Shown here piece after piece: positions 8,445-16,889 of a stretch of 44,212 nt of DNA. The notes beneath the pieces were generated by a model. It made no database searches. It saw nothing but the letters and a program-made list of their open reading frames with translations, and was not told the DNA's origin. This stretch comes from CAZTWC01 sp964617105 [NCBI: uncultured Myxococcia bacterium]. Its GTDB lineage: Bacteria; CAZTWC01. Position 1 is the first letter of the stretch. Each line of letters begins with the position of its first letter. The position numbers and the translations under genes were made by a program. Where the stretch lies: the NCBI GenBank assembly GCA_964617105.1, contig CAZTWC010000002.1, positions 13,138-57,349 on the forward strand, given 5' to 3'.

Positions 8445-8670
8445 ATCATCGTTTCCTTCTAAAATTTTTTTTTATTAACTTAACAACTTCAATAATAATA
8501 CTAATAGATAATTAAAATTTATTATAGTTATTATTAGGGTTGTGGAAATCAGGAAAACTATAATAACTATTTAATAAAAAAGGGATATTTTTATTAATAA
8601 AAAGTTAATATCAACTAATATAACCGATAAAAACCAAGAACAAAACCTTAAACCCTATAGTTTTTCGAAA
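8445..8670. other. AT-rich dnaA-dnaN spacer, possible oriC segment
   Basis: This 226-bp gene-free stretch is almost entirely A and T with long A and T runs, as expected of a DNA-unwinding element. It contains a variant DnaA box, TGTGGAAAT (8541-8549), lying in the middle of an 11-bp perfect inverted repeat (8524-8534 with 8560-8570). No coding sequence or clear terminator is visible. Assignment as origin rests on position and composition, not on a complete box array. Confidence 0.45.
8524..8570. repeat. 11-bp inverted repeat flanking a DnaA-box-like site
   Basis: The arms ATAGTTATTAT (8524-8534) and ATAATAACTAT (8560-8570) are perfect reverse complements separated by 25 bp. TGTGGAAAT sits at the centre of the loop. 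AT-rich sequence makes chance repeats more likely, but the centring on the only DnaA-box-like sequence in the spacer is notable. Confidence 0.4.
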
Positions 8671-10020
8671 TTACTGGAGATTTTTTTCTATTTTTTCCAC
8701 AAGGTTACTCAACTGCAAATCATTATTTAATGTTTCATTTATTTTATCAATACCATACATTACAGAGGTGTGATGTTTTCCCCCTAACTTTTCACCAATA
8801 TCACTATAAGTCAAATTAAGGTGTTTTTGTAATAAATACATTAATATATATCTTATATTTACAATGGGTTTGTTCCTTTTTTTTGACATGATATCTTTTT
8901 TGTTTATTTTACCAAAATTGGATACCAAATCTAAAATAGTATCGAAATTTATATATTTTTTTCTTTGGGCCACAAATAATTCTAAGGCTTTTTTGGCAAA
9001 ATCTATATTTATGTTAACTTTGGACATATTTGCTTTAAATAATAAAGTATTGAGATACATCTCCAATTCGCGGACATTTTCCTTGGCATGGTTGGCAATA
9101 TAAAATAACACCTCATTAGGGATATATTTGTTGGCTAATTCTGCTTTTTTTGCCAGAATAGCCACCCTGGTTTCAAACTCAGGTACCTCAATATCGGTTA
9201 TCAAACCACAGGAAAAACGGCTCTTAAGCCTATCATCCAACTCTTTGAGATCTTGAGGAAGTTTATCGGAGGTTAAAACAATTTGTTTAAAATGCCGGTA
9301 TAAATAATCAAAAGTATGAAAAAATTCAATCTGGGTTTGGGTAGCCTTGGTTAAAATCTGAATATCATCTAGTAATAACACATCGCAATTGTTTCGATAT
9401 TTTTCACGAAACTGGTTGATTTTCCTATTTTTAAGAGCATGATTAATTAATTCATCCATAAATTGTTCACATTGGACATAAATAATTTTTTTCTTACTAT
9501 TTTTTTCATTTATTTTAAGGCCGATGGCGTTTAGAAGATGGGTCTTTCCCAGACCGGGTGATGAATAAATAAAGAGAGGATTATAAGAACATGGATTTTC
9601 AGCTACCGAAAGAGCAGCGGTAAAGGCAAAATTGTTACTGCTGCCTACCACAAAATTATCAAAAGAGAAGTTTTGGTTTAAGCCTTCAATCTCTGGTGAT
9701 ATCTTTGTTTTATTGGTAACTGGTTTATTTTTTTTATGGTTAGATGTATTAGAAGAGGAATTCTTATCATTGGATGAATCTGTTGGGATATATTCTATGG
9801 AAATTTTTTCGTTGATTATAGTTGAACCGATCTCAACCAAAAGGTTATGATAATCATTAATTATACAATTTTTTTGTAAATCATTTTTTAAATTGACTAT
9901 TAATATAAATTTATCGGCATCATAAGATTTTAATGAGGTATCAGAGAGCCAAGCTTCATATTCAAAGCCGGATATTTTAGGTTTTATTTCAGATAATATC
10001 TGATTCCATAGATCTTTCAT
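8671..10020 (-). CDS. dnaA: Chromosomal replication initiator protein DnaA
   Basis: AAA+ initiator of chromosome replication, 449 residues from ATG 10018-10020 (M-K-D-L-W-N-Q-I-L, the usual DnaA N-terminus); a TTG four codons upstream is in frame but less likely. Domain I covers about residues 1-80, with a Ser/Asn/Lys-rich linker at 81-110. The AAA+ core has Walker A S-S-P-G-L-G-K-T at about 153-160 and Walker B L-L-L-D-D-I-Q. The C-terminal helix-turn-helix carries G-G-K-H-H-T-S-V at about 413-420 where most DnaA proteins have G-G-R-D-H-T-T-V, so the Asp that contacts the DnaA box is His. Arg corresponding to E. coli R399 is kept. No strong ribosome-binding site is visible. Confidence 0.97.
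   Translation of the reverse strand: MKDLWNQILSEIKPKISGFEYEAWLSDTSLKSYDADKFILIVNLKNDLQKNCIINDYHNLLVEIGSTIINEKISIEYIPTDSSNDKNSSSNTSNHKKNKPVTNKTKISPEIEGLNQNFSFDNFVVGSSNNFAFTAALSVAENPCSYNPLFIYSSPGLGKTHLLNAIGLKINEKNSKKKIIYVQCEQFMDELINHALKNRKINQFREKYRNNCDVLLLDDIQILTKATQTQIEFFHTFDYLYRHFKQIVLTSDKLPQDLKELDDRLKSRFSCGLITDIEVPEFETRVAILAKKAELANKYIPNEVLFYIANHAKENVRELEMYLNTLLFKANMSKVNINIDFAKKALELFVAQRKKYINFDTILDLVSNFGKINKKDIMSKKRNKPIVNIRYILMYLLQKHLNLTYSDIGEKLGGKHHTSVMYGIDKINETLNNDLQLSNLVEKIEKNLQ
8693..8701. promoter_or_regulatory. Variant DnaA box TTTTCCACA within the 3' end of dnaA
   Basis: TTTTCCACA differs from the consensus TTATCCACA at one position. It lies in coding sequence, so it may be fortuitous, but the same TTTCCACA core occurs in the spacers on both sides of dnaA (8541-8549 and 10036-10044). 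Confidence 0.25.
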
Positions 10021-10035
10021 AATGAAACCCAAGAG

Positions 10036-10044
10036 TTTTCCACA
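10036..10044. promoter_or_regulatory. Variant DnaA box TTTTCCACA upstream of dnaA
   Basis: One mismatch from TTATCCACA, located 16 bp upstream of the dnaA ATG within an 8-bp inverted repeat. Its position suggests autoregulation of dnaA, origin binding, or both. Confidence 0.45.
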
Positions 10045-10191
10045 TTTTTTTCCAGAGATCTGGAAAACATTTTTAAAAGGACAAACTAATACTGTAATAT
10101 CGATATATTAATCGCCTGGTTGATAACATTATTTTGAAGGAATAAAATATTATTTGCAAGTTCATACTTTAATTAACCTGTAAAAAATACC

Positions 10192-10221
10192 TTGACAAAA
10201 GCACGGAAGAATAAGTAAACT
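10192..10221 (+). promoter_or_regulatory. Sigma-70-type promoter for rpmH-rnpA-yidD
   Basis: A perfect -35 TTGACA (10192-10197) is followed after 18 bp by a weak -10 TAAACT (10216-10221). It lies about 75 bp upstream of the rpmH start, and rpmH usually has a strong promoter at this place next to dnaA. Confidence 0.5.
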
Positions 10222-10297
10222 ATACGACTTTCCAAAAAGAATAGATCGAATTAATTATATCTCCAAACCTTAACAAAAGGGGATAAAGGAGGCTGAA

Positions 10298-10447
10298 TTG
10301 AAAAGGACATATCAACCGCATACCAGAAAAGGCCTTAAAAAACATGGATTTTTAAAAAGGATGAGTACCTCGGATGGCCGGAAGATAATTAATAAACGGC
10401 GAAGAAAAGGCCGGGTCAAGTTGGCAGTCTGTTTTACTAAAAAGTGA
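10298..10447 (+). CDS. rpmH: 50S ribosomal protein L34
   Basis: 49-residue basic ribosomal protein beginning [11 protein letters not shown] and containing the family pattern [16 protein letters not shown] followed by R-R-R-K-G-R. It starts at TTG (10298-10300) preceded by a very strong ribosome-binding site AAAGGAGG 5 nt upstream. It is a few residues longer at the C-terminus than the usual 44-46. Its last codons overlap the rnpA GTG start by 4 bp. The conserved rpmH-rnpA-yidD-yidC order next to dnaA confirms it. Confidence 0.97.
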   Translation: MKRTYQPHTRKGLKKHGFLKRMSTSDGRKIINKRRRKGRVKLAVCFTKK

Positions 10448-10800
10448 CCAGTGATCTTTCTCGACAATTTTATAAAAAAAATAGTAGAGTCAGGAAGAGA
10501 TCTGATTATAATCGTATAAAAAAACATAAAAATATTGTTAAAACAAAAAGTTGCATAGTTAACTTTGCAAAAAATCACTGTGAAGGTAAGCGACTAGGCC
10601 TGATAGTTACCAAAAAATATGGTAACGCTGTAACCAGAAATACAATAAAAAGAATAGTTCGAGAAATATTCAGAAAAAACCAAGAGTTATTTCCTGAAAA
10701 CCGAGACATTGTCTTTATTTTTACCCGCAAACTAAGAGAAATAAAATATAGAGAGTTGGAAATAGAGATCAAAAAGATACTAAAGCGGGTTCAAAATTGA
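10444..10800 (+). CDS. rnpA: Ribonuclease P protein component
   Basis: 118-residue basic protein subunit of RNase P, which matures tRNA 5' ends. The RNP motif is recognisable as [15 protein letters not shown] (about residues 60-74), preceded by R-L-G-L-I-V-T-K-K. It starts at GTG within the sequence GTGA, overlapping the rpmH stop, a classic translational coupling. Its TGA stop overlaps the next start (TTG of yidD). Confidence 0.95.
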   Translation: MTSDLSRQFYKKNSRVRKRSDYNRIKKHKNIVKTKSCIVNFAKNHCEGKRLGLIVTKKYGNAVTRNTIKRIVREIFRKNQELFPENRDIVFIFTRKLREIKYRELEIEIKKILKRVQN

Positions 10801-11003
10801 AAAAGATTCTTATTTGGCTTATCACGATATACCAAAAATTTGTCTCGCCGCTATTTCCGCCTCGGTGCAGATTTGTACCTTCCTGTTCCGAATATTCAAT
10901 AGGCTGTCTTAAAAAATATGGGATTTTACTTGGGATTATCAAAACACTCTATAGAATAATCAGGTGTAATCCATTCTGCCGGGGTGGATACGATCCTCCC
11001 TGA
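10797..11003 (+). CDS. yidD: Membrane protein insertion efficiency factor YidD
   Basis: 68-residue small protein with the family hallmarks Y-Q-K-F-V-S-P-L, P-R-C-R-F-x-P-S-C-S-E-Y, G-I-x-x-L-x-R-I-I-R-C-N-P and a final G-G-Y-D-P-P. It is thought to help YidC insert inner-membrane proteins. It starts at TTG (10797-10799), whose last bases form the rnpA stop TGA. It lies 31 bp before yidC in the conserved cluster. Confidence 0.95.
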   Translation: MKKILIWLITIYQKFVSPLFPPRCRFVPSCSEYSIGCLKKYGILLGIIKTLYRIIRCNPFCRGGYDPP

Positions 11004-11034
11004 AGAAAAATATAGGATATATAGGATATAATGT

Positions 11035-12723
11035 ATGGAAAATAAACGAGTATTATTAACCATGATTATTTGCATGGGTATATTATTACTCTGGCAGATA
11101 TTGTTTCCTCCGCCAATACACCATAAGGATAAAGTTGCAGATAAACTAAAGGCTGCTCAAAACCAAGCGGCAGATAAAAATATTCTCGAGCAAAATAACC
11201 GGCTTAAAAACCAAAATGATATCACCATTAAAGAAACTGCCCAAAAAGAGGGGACTATTCCAGATAAAGAAGAGGCAAAAGAGGATATACCTGAAAAATA
11301 CAAGACCTATGAAAATCAATTATATTCAGTAAAATTAACAAATTATGGTGGAAAGATCATATCCTGGAAGTTGAAAAATTTTAAAGTCAATACGGAAAAA
11401 GATGCTGAATTGATAGAGTTGATAAATGGAGAAAAACTGGCGGAAGAATTTTTTACTGTGAACAGCACTTTAAATAGCCGTAACCTGTTTGATGGCCAGG
11501 AAAGATTTCGAGTGATTAATGACAACGAAAGCAAGGTTACTTATCAATATGAAAAAAATAATATAGTTCTTACCAAGGAATTTAATTTTATAGACCAGAA
11601 TTATTATGCTGAAATAAATATAAACCTAAAAAATAATAGCCAAGACGACCAGGTGATACAGAATAAATATGCCTGGGTAAAGGCGAGTAATAAAGTTAAA
11701 TTGATGCATGGAGATTCTGGCGCCCGGGAAGATAGCGGCGGCTTTTTAGCCCCACCACAAGAAGTTGCCAGGTTGCTCTGTTTTACCAGGGAAAACATTG
11801 AAGAGATAGAAGAGAGGGAGTTAACTCAAAGTAAATATGAAGGTAAAACCGGTTGGATAGCACAGGATACCCGTTATTTTATTAGTTCTATTGTAAATAA
11901 AGAAAAGCAGAAGGCTCAATGCCAATTTACTAAAGATGGTCAAGGTTATATAAATTCAAACCTGACCTTCCCCTCTATGAACTTAAAACCAGGTGAAATA
12001 GTATCTAAAACCTTTAAAATTTACCTGGGTCCCAAATATCTGGAAAAATTAAAAGAGATAGACAAGTCTTTAGAAAACTCCATTGATTTCTGGGTGGTGG
12101 GTTTTTTATGCAAGCCAATGCTGTGGCTATTAAAAACTTTCTATTCAATGGTTAATAACTGGGGTCTAGCCATAATATTTCTTACCATTGTCATCAAAAT
12201 ATTTCTATTTCCATGGACTCAAAAGAGTTTTAAATCCATGGAAGATATGAAGAAAATAAAACCTCTTATGGATGAAGTAAAAGAGAAATACGGCAAAGAC
12301 AAAGAGCGGATGAACCAGGAGATGCTCAAACTCTACAAGACTCATAAAATAAATCCCTTAGGTGGATGCCTGCCCATGCTTTTACAACTGCCGATTTATA
12401 TTGCCCTATATAGAGCACTCTACAGTTCGGTTGAATTGTATCATGCCGCTTTTGTCAATGGTTGGATAGAGGATTTATCCCAAAAAGATCCCTATTTCGT
12501 TCTCCCCATTGTTTTGGGATTAACCATGTTTATTCAGCAAAAAATGACTCCATCAACCCTGGATTCAGCCCAGGCCAAAATGATGCTATATTTTATGCCG
12601 GGTTTTTTTACTTTTATTATGCTTTATCTCCCGGCAGGTTTGACTCTGTATATTTTTACAAATACGCTGTTGGGGATTGTGCATCAATACTATATATCAA
12701 GAAAAAAACCAGTGCCAAACTAG
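11035..12723 (+). CDS. yidC: Membrane protein insertase YidC (Gram-negative type)
   Basis: 562 residues. An N-terminal signal-anchor (about 6-24) is followed by a Lys/Gln/Glu-rich linker and a large periplasmic beta-rich domain (about 90-340), which is characteristic of diderm bacteria. The conserved C-terminal insertase core runs from about residue 355 to 555 with five membrane segments (L-x-x-F-Y-S-M-V-N-N-W-G-L-A-I-I; N-P-L-G-G-C-L-P-M-L-L-Q-L-P-I-Y; Q-Q-K-M-T-P). It inserts and folds inner-membrane proteins alone or with SecYEG. The ribosome-binding site is weak. Confidence 0.96.
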   Translation: MENKRVLLTMIICMGILLLWQILFPPPIHHKDKVADKLKAAQNQAADKNILEQNNRLKNQNDITIKETAQKEGTIPDKEEAKEDIPEKYKTYENQLYSVKLTNYGGKIISWKLKNFKVNTEKDAELIELINGEKLAEEFFTVNSTLNSRNLFDGQERFRVINDNESKVTYQYEKNNIVLTKEFNFIDQNYYAEININLKNNSQDDQVIQNKYAWVKASNKVKLMHGDSGAREDSGGFLAPPQEVARLLCFTRENIEEIEERELTQSKYEGKTGWIAQDTRYFISSIVNKEKQKAQCQFTKDGQGYINSNLTFPSMNLKPGEIVSKTFKIYLGPKYLEKLKEIDKSLENSIDFWVVGFLCKPMLWLLKTFYSMVNNWGLAIIFLTIVIKIFLFPWTQKSFKSMEDMKKIKPLMDEVKEKYGKDKERMNQEMLKLYKTHKINPLGGCLPMLLQLPIYIALYRALYSSVELYHAAFVNGWIEDLSQKDPYFVLPIVLGLTMFIQQKMTPSTLDSAQAKMMLYFMPGFFTFIMLYLPAGLTLYIFTNTLLGIVHQYYISRKKPVPN

Positions 12724-12763
12724 AAACTTCAAAAATCTTTCAAAACATAAAGAGGAATGAAAA

Positions 12764-13507
12764 ATGGAAGAAGAAGCGATTTACAAGGGAAAAAAATTAG
12801 ATGAGATCCTGGATACTATTGCCGAAGAAAAGGGAATTGCCCGAAAGGATATCACTTATGAGGTAATTGAGACCAAAAAAGGCTTAATACCTATGTTTGA
12901 CAAAATTTTGGTAAAATATATAGAACCAGATTCTATTGAATCAACCGAGAATGAAGATAATAAAATGGATGTTAGTGATGATGTGCAGGAAAAGTCAACT
13001 CCGGAAGAAGAAAAGAATCAATATAAAACTAACCTCAATAGAATAAAGACCGATGATCAGGCTGGAGAAGTAGAGAAAATCTTCAATGATATCAAGGAAC
13101 TTATGGATATTGACATCCAGGCGGAATTTAAAGAGTTAGATAGAAAAATCAGTGTGTATTGCCAGGGAAAAGATTTAGATATATTTTTTGGCAAGGGAAA
13201 GAGGAATATTAAGAGTATCCAATATATTATTGGAAAAATATTCAGTAGAAAAGTAGAACAAACCAAAAAAATAGTTTTTGAAAGGTTACATAATGAAACT
13301 GAATTGATGGATAAAGAGATGGAAGATATGGCCATTAGATTGGCTGAAAAAAGTAAAAATATTAAAAAATCTATTACCATAAATGCTCTTACCGCCAGGG
13401 AAAGAAAAATTATCCACATGAAATTAAAAGATATGGAAGGGATAAATACCAACAGTCAGGGAGATGGATTGTATAGAAGTTTGATGCTAATACCAGAAGA
13501 ACAGTAA
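12764..13507 (+). CDS. jag: Jag/KhpB-like RNA-binding protein (Jag_N-KH-R3H)
   Basis: 247 residues. The N-terminal Jag_N domain (about 1-52; A-I-Y-K-G-K-K-L-D-E-I-L, followed by K-K-G) precedes an acidic linker of about 60 residues, a KH-like region (about 105-180) and a C-terminal R3H domain (about 190-245) with R-x-R-K-I-I-H-M and a final G-L-Y-R-S-L-M-L-I-P. In Gram-positives KhpB/Jag binds RNA and affects cell elongation. The location directly after yidC is the usual one. It starts 41 bp after the yidC stop. Confidence 0.88.
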   Translation: MEEEAIYKGKKLDEILDTIAEEKGIARKDITYEVIETKKGLIPMFDKILVKYIEPDSIESTENEDNKMDVSDDVQEKSTPEEEKNQYKTNLNRIKTDDQAGEVEKIFNDIKELMDIDIQAEFKELDRKISVYCQGKDLDIFFGKGKRNIKSIQYIIGKIFSRKVEQTKKIVFERLHNETELMDKEMEDMAIRLAEKSKNIKKSITINALTARERKIIHMKLKDMEGINTNSQGDGLYRSLMLIPEEQ

Positions 13508-13587
13508 ACAGCAACCAGTAATTCTTTCCCTACCCTTCTAAAGCAATTATTGATGTAACCATCACAAAAAGACAGTTATACAACCAT

Positions 13588-13617
13588 TTGACTTTTTATA
13601 AGTTTATCAAATATTAG
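13588..13617 (+). promoter_or_regulatory. Possible promoter upstream of mnmE
   Basis: In the 173-bp jag-mnmE spacer TTGACT (13588-13593) is followed after 18 bp by TATTAG (13612-13617). Both boxes are imperfect in an AT-rich background, so this is a weak candidate. Nothing else was recognised in 13508-13680. Confidence 0.25.
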
Positions 13618-13680
13618 TTGTAACCTATAATCCAATCTATTGACCGAATAATCTCGTTAAAACCAGTTTATGGAAAAGAT

Positions 13681-15009
13681 ATGTATGTAAACGATACAAT
13701 TGCCGCTATTGCCACGGGCAACGAAAATTGTGCCATATCTATTATTAGAATCAGTGGAGATAGAGCTATCCAGATTATAGAGCCTCTGGTTAGAAAAAAA
13801 TTAAAAAAGTATCAAGTCAACTACTGTGTATTAAAACATGGAGGCCGGAAATTAGATGAGGCCATTGTATTATATATGCCGGCGCCAAATTCCTATTCTG
13901 GTGAAGATGTTGTTGAGATTCACTGTCACGGCGGAAGGGAGAATACCAGAGATATCCTTGAAAAAATAGTTAACCAGGGTGCCCGTCTGGCTAAAAAAGG
14001 TGAATTTACCAGACGGGCATATTTAAATAACAAGATAACCCTTAATAAAGCGGAACTGATTAACAAACTTATCCACGTACAGGGTACCCTGCAACTTGAG
14101 GGTATTCGTAAATCTTTAGACCAGGGATTGAATAAACTATTTGATCAAGAAGAAGAGGAACTTGAAAAACTTATAGTTGAGGCAGAATATCAGATAGAAT
14201 TTAGTGAAGATGATGAAAATACGATAAATACCAATAAGATAGAATCGTTATTTAAAAAAACAAAAGAGGTATTAGTTAACAACGAAAATGAGCAATACAG
14301 TATTAAAAGGATAGTGATTATCGGGGAGCCCAATGTGGGAAAATCAACCATATTTAATGGATTATTGGGATTTGAAAGATCTATAGTAGATTTGGAGCCG
14401 GGCACTACCAGAGATATTGTTTCTGAAAAAATATCCAAAAATACACTGATCGTAGACACCGCAGGAATTAGAGAAACCAGTAATCGAGTTGAGAAAAAAG
14501 GGATCGAAAAAGTTAAAGAATTGTTAGATCAGGGAGATTTGATTATTTGGGTTTTTGAAAAGGGGAATTCCCAAAACTTAGATCAACTAAAAAAAATTAA
14601 ACAGAGTTTAAAAAACAAAAAAACAATTGCAGTTATAAATAAAAATGATTTAAAAAAAAATAGTTGTTTAGAGTTGGAGGATCTTTTTACAAAAAAGATT
14701 TTTATGTCGGCACTCTCTGAAAAAGATTTACAAAAATTAAAACAAAGAATTTTATTCGAAATTCAAAAGCAGACCAACTATTTTGCCATTAGCAGTTATC
14801 AAAAAATAATTATAATCGATTTGATAAAAAAAATAGAACAGTTTAAAAAGAGTTTTGATCAAGATATCCCGATAGTATATCTGGTTGAAGAGTTAAAAGA
14901 GATTAAAAATCAATTAAGACAATTAACCGGTAAAGAGGAACTATCCTCCAAGTATATGAGTGAAAACAGAATAGGTAAACTATTTGATAGTTATTGTGTG
15001 GGTAAATGA
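13681..15009 (+). CDS. mnmE: tRNA modification GTPase MnmE
   Basis: 442-residue GTPase acting with MnmG to install (carboxymethyl)aminomethyl groups at the wobble uridine of tRNAs. The N-terminal folate-binding domain contains D-T-I-A-A-I-A-T-G, S-G-E-D-V-V-E-I-H-C-H-G-G and G-E-F-T-R-R-A-Y-L-N. The inserted G domain (about 215-370) has G1 G-E-P-N-V-G-K-S-T, G3 D-T-A-G-I-R and G4 N-K-N-D. The C-terminus ends C-V-G-K, retaining the catalytic Cys of the family C-(I/V)-G-K motif. Its stop overlaps the mnmG start (ATGA). Confidence 0.97.
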   Translation: MYVNDTIAAIATGNENCAISIIRISGDRAIQIIEPLVRKKLKKYQVNYCVLKHGGRKLDEAIVLYMPAPNSYSGEDVVEIHCHGGRENTRDILEKIVNQGARLAKKGEFTRRAYLNNKITLNKAELINKLIHVQGTLQLEGIRKSLDQGLNKLFDQEEEELEKLIVEAEYQIEFSEDDENTINTNKIESLFKKTKEVLVNNENEQYSIKRIVIIGEPNVGKSTIFNGLLGFERSIVDLEPGTTRDIVSEKISKNTLIVDTAGIRETSNRVEKKGIEKVKELLDQGDLIIWVFEKGNSQNLDQLKKIKQSLKNKKTIAVINKNDLKKNSCLELEDLFTKKIFMSALSEKDLQKLKQRILFEIQKQTNYFAISSYQKIIIIDLIKKIEQFKKSFDQDIPIVYLVEELKEIKNQLRQLTGKEELSSKYMSENRIGKLFDSYCVGK

Positions 15010-16889
15010 ATTGTTTAGATTTTGATGTAATAGTAATCGGCGGTGGTCATGCCGGCTGCGAAGCAGCATATGCCTCTTCAAAATTAGGCAAGAGAACCGG
15101 CTTATTGACAATCTCTATCGATTTTATTGCCAAAATGTCATGTAATCCAGCCATTGGCGGTATAGCAAAAAGTCACATTGTCAAGGAGATTGACGCTTTA
15201 GGTGGTTTAATGGCCAAGATAACAGACCACTGTGGAATTCACTACCGAAAACTAAATACCAAAAAAGGACGGGCGGTTCAGGCCACCAGAGTTCAAACTG
15301 ATAAGCAGATGTACTCCAGAATAATGAAAAATTATTTGGAAACCTGCGAAAATTTATTTTTAAAAGAAGAGATAGCCGAAAAAATCAAGAAAAAGCGACA
15401 AGTATTTGAAATAACAACAAATGTTGGCAATACGTATGCCGCCAAAACCGTAATTGTTACTACTGGAACCTTTCTAAATGGGACCATTTATATTGGATTG
15501 AATAAATTTTCAGGCGGACGGTTAGGTGAAATGGCTTCAGAAAAATTGGCCCAATGCATAAAAGAATTTTCTCTAGATACAGGCCGGTTGAAGACCGGCA
15601 CGCCTCCGAGGATAAATAAAAAAACTATTGATTTTAGCAGAATGGATATTCAGCCGGGAGATGAACAGATAAAATCGTTATCTTTTTATGGGGAGTCAAA
15701 TTCCTTACCCCAGGTAAACTGTTATATATCTTACACTAATGAACAGACTAAAAAAATAATACTGGGAAACATGGATAAATCACCTTTGTATCAAGGAATG
15801 ATTAAAGGTATTGGCCCAAGATATTGCCCCTCAATAGAGGACAAAATTGTTCGTTTCAAAGACAAAAATCGTCACCAGATATTTGTGGAACCAGAGGGGT
15901 TAGAAAATAATGAGATCTACTTAAACGGCCTTTCAACCAGTCTTCCGTACCAGGTACAGTATGATATTATCAGGACAGTAAAAGGTCTTGAAAATGCAGA
16001 GATAATCAGACCAGGATATGCTATTGAATACGATTTTGTAAAACCCTATCAGTTAACCCATGGGTTAATGGTTAAAAAAATTCCAGGCCTCTTTTTAGCC
16101 GGCCAAATAAATGGTACCAGCGGATATGAAGAGGCAGGTTGCCAGGGTCTTATAGCCGGAATTAATGCAAGTCTATATATTGATAAAAAAAACCCTTTTA
16201 CCATCTCCAGAAGAGAGGGATATACTGGGGTTCTTATTGATGATCTGGTTACTAAAAGTACTGATGAACCTTATCGAATGTTTACTTCCAGGGCTGAATA
16301 TCGATTGTTGTTAAGAGAAAACAACGCTGATTTACGCTTAAGTGAAAAAGGTTATAATATAGGTTTGCTTGGTAGAAAAAGTTATAAAAGGATGAAAGAA
16401 AAACAACAGTTTATCTCTGAAACAATTGATATTATTAAAAAAACGAGAATATCACCTAATCAGGAAACCAACCAGATTATAGAAAAAATGGGTACCACTC
16501 CAATAAAAAAAAGTTATACTTTGGAAGAAATATTGAAAAGACCAGAAATAAAAATATCTTCCCTGGTTGAACAGTTTGATATTGTAAAACTAGTTAACAG
16601 CCAGTATTATAACTATTTGGAAGAGGTTGAAGAAGAGATTAAATACCAGGGATATATATTAAAAAAAGAGAGAGAAGATAGACAGAGAAAAAAATATAAC
16701 CAGGCAAAAATTCCAGAAGAGATTGACTATGACAGTATTAAAACCTTGAGCAATGAGGTAAAAGAGAAGATTAAACTTATCAAACCAACCACTATTTCTG
16801 AGTTATCCAATATAAGCGGGGTGACTCCATCGGCGGTCGATTATATAATAATTCATTTAAAAAATGACCAAACTTATAAAAATAATTGA
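15006..16889 (+). CDS. mnmG: tRNA uridine-5-carboxymethylaminomethyl modification enzyme MnmG (GidA)
   Basis: 627-residue FAD enzyme, partner of MnmE. The N-terminal dinucleotide-binding motif G-G-G-H-A-G-C-E-A-A (about 12-21), the family signatures M-S-C-N-P-A-I-G-G-I-A-K and G-R-L-K-T-G-T-P-P-R, and G-Y-E-E-A-G-C-Q-G-L-I-A-G-I-N-A are all present, followed by the helical C-terminal domain. Length is normal. Coupled to mnmE by a 4-bp overlap; its 3' end overlaps rsmG by 26 bp. Confidence 0.97.
   Translation: MNCLDFDVIVIGGGHAGCEAAYASSKLGKRTGLLTISIDFIAKMSCNPAIGGIAKSHIVKEIDALGGLMAKITDHCGIHYRKLNTKKGRAVQATRVQTDKQMYSRIMKNYLETCENLFLKEEIAEKIKKKRQVFEITTNVGNTYAAKTVIVTTGTFLNGTIYIGLNKFSGGRLGEMASEKLAQCIKEFSLDTGRLKTGTPPRINKKTIDFSRMDIQPGDEQIKSLSFYGESNSLPQVNCYISYTNEQTKKIILGNMDKSPLYQGMIKGIGPRYCPSIEDKIVRFKDKNRHQIFVEPEGLENNEIYLNGLSTSLPYQVQYDIIRTVKGLENAEIIRPGYAIEYDFVKPYQLTHGLMVKKIPGLFLAGQINGTSGYEEAGCQGLIAGINASLYIDKKNPFTISRREGYTGVLIDDLVTKSTDEPYRMFTSRAEYRLLLRENNADLRLSEKGYNIGLLGRKSYKRMKEKQQFISETIDIIKKTRISPNQETNQIIEKMGTTPIKKSYTLEEILKRPEIKISSLVEQFDIVKLVNSQYYNYLEEVEEEIKYQGYILKKEREDRQRKKYNQAKIPEEIDYDSIKTLSNEVKEKIKLIKPTTISELSNISGVTPSAVDYIIIHLKNDQTYKNN

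Larger units (their letters stand above)
10021..10297. other. dnaA-rpmH divergent intergenic region, probable oriC segment
   Basis: 277 bp, AT-rich, between the leftward and rightward gene series. It holds a variant DnaA box TTTTCCACA (10036-10044), an inverted repeat GTTTTCCA/TGGAAAAC (10035-10042 with 10061-10068) enclosing most of a small CCAGA-GA-TCTGG palindrome (10052-10063), and a TTGATAACA sequence near 10120. The rpmH promoter occupies 10192-10221. The change of gene direction here is the strongest indication of the replication origin. A dnaA promoter must also lie in this interval, but I cannot choose one confidently. Confidence 0.55.
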
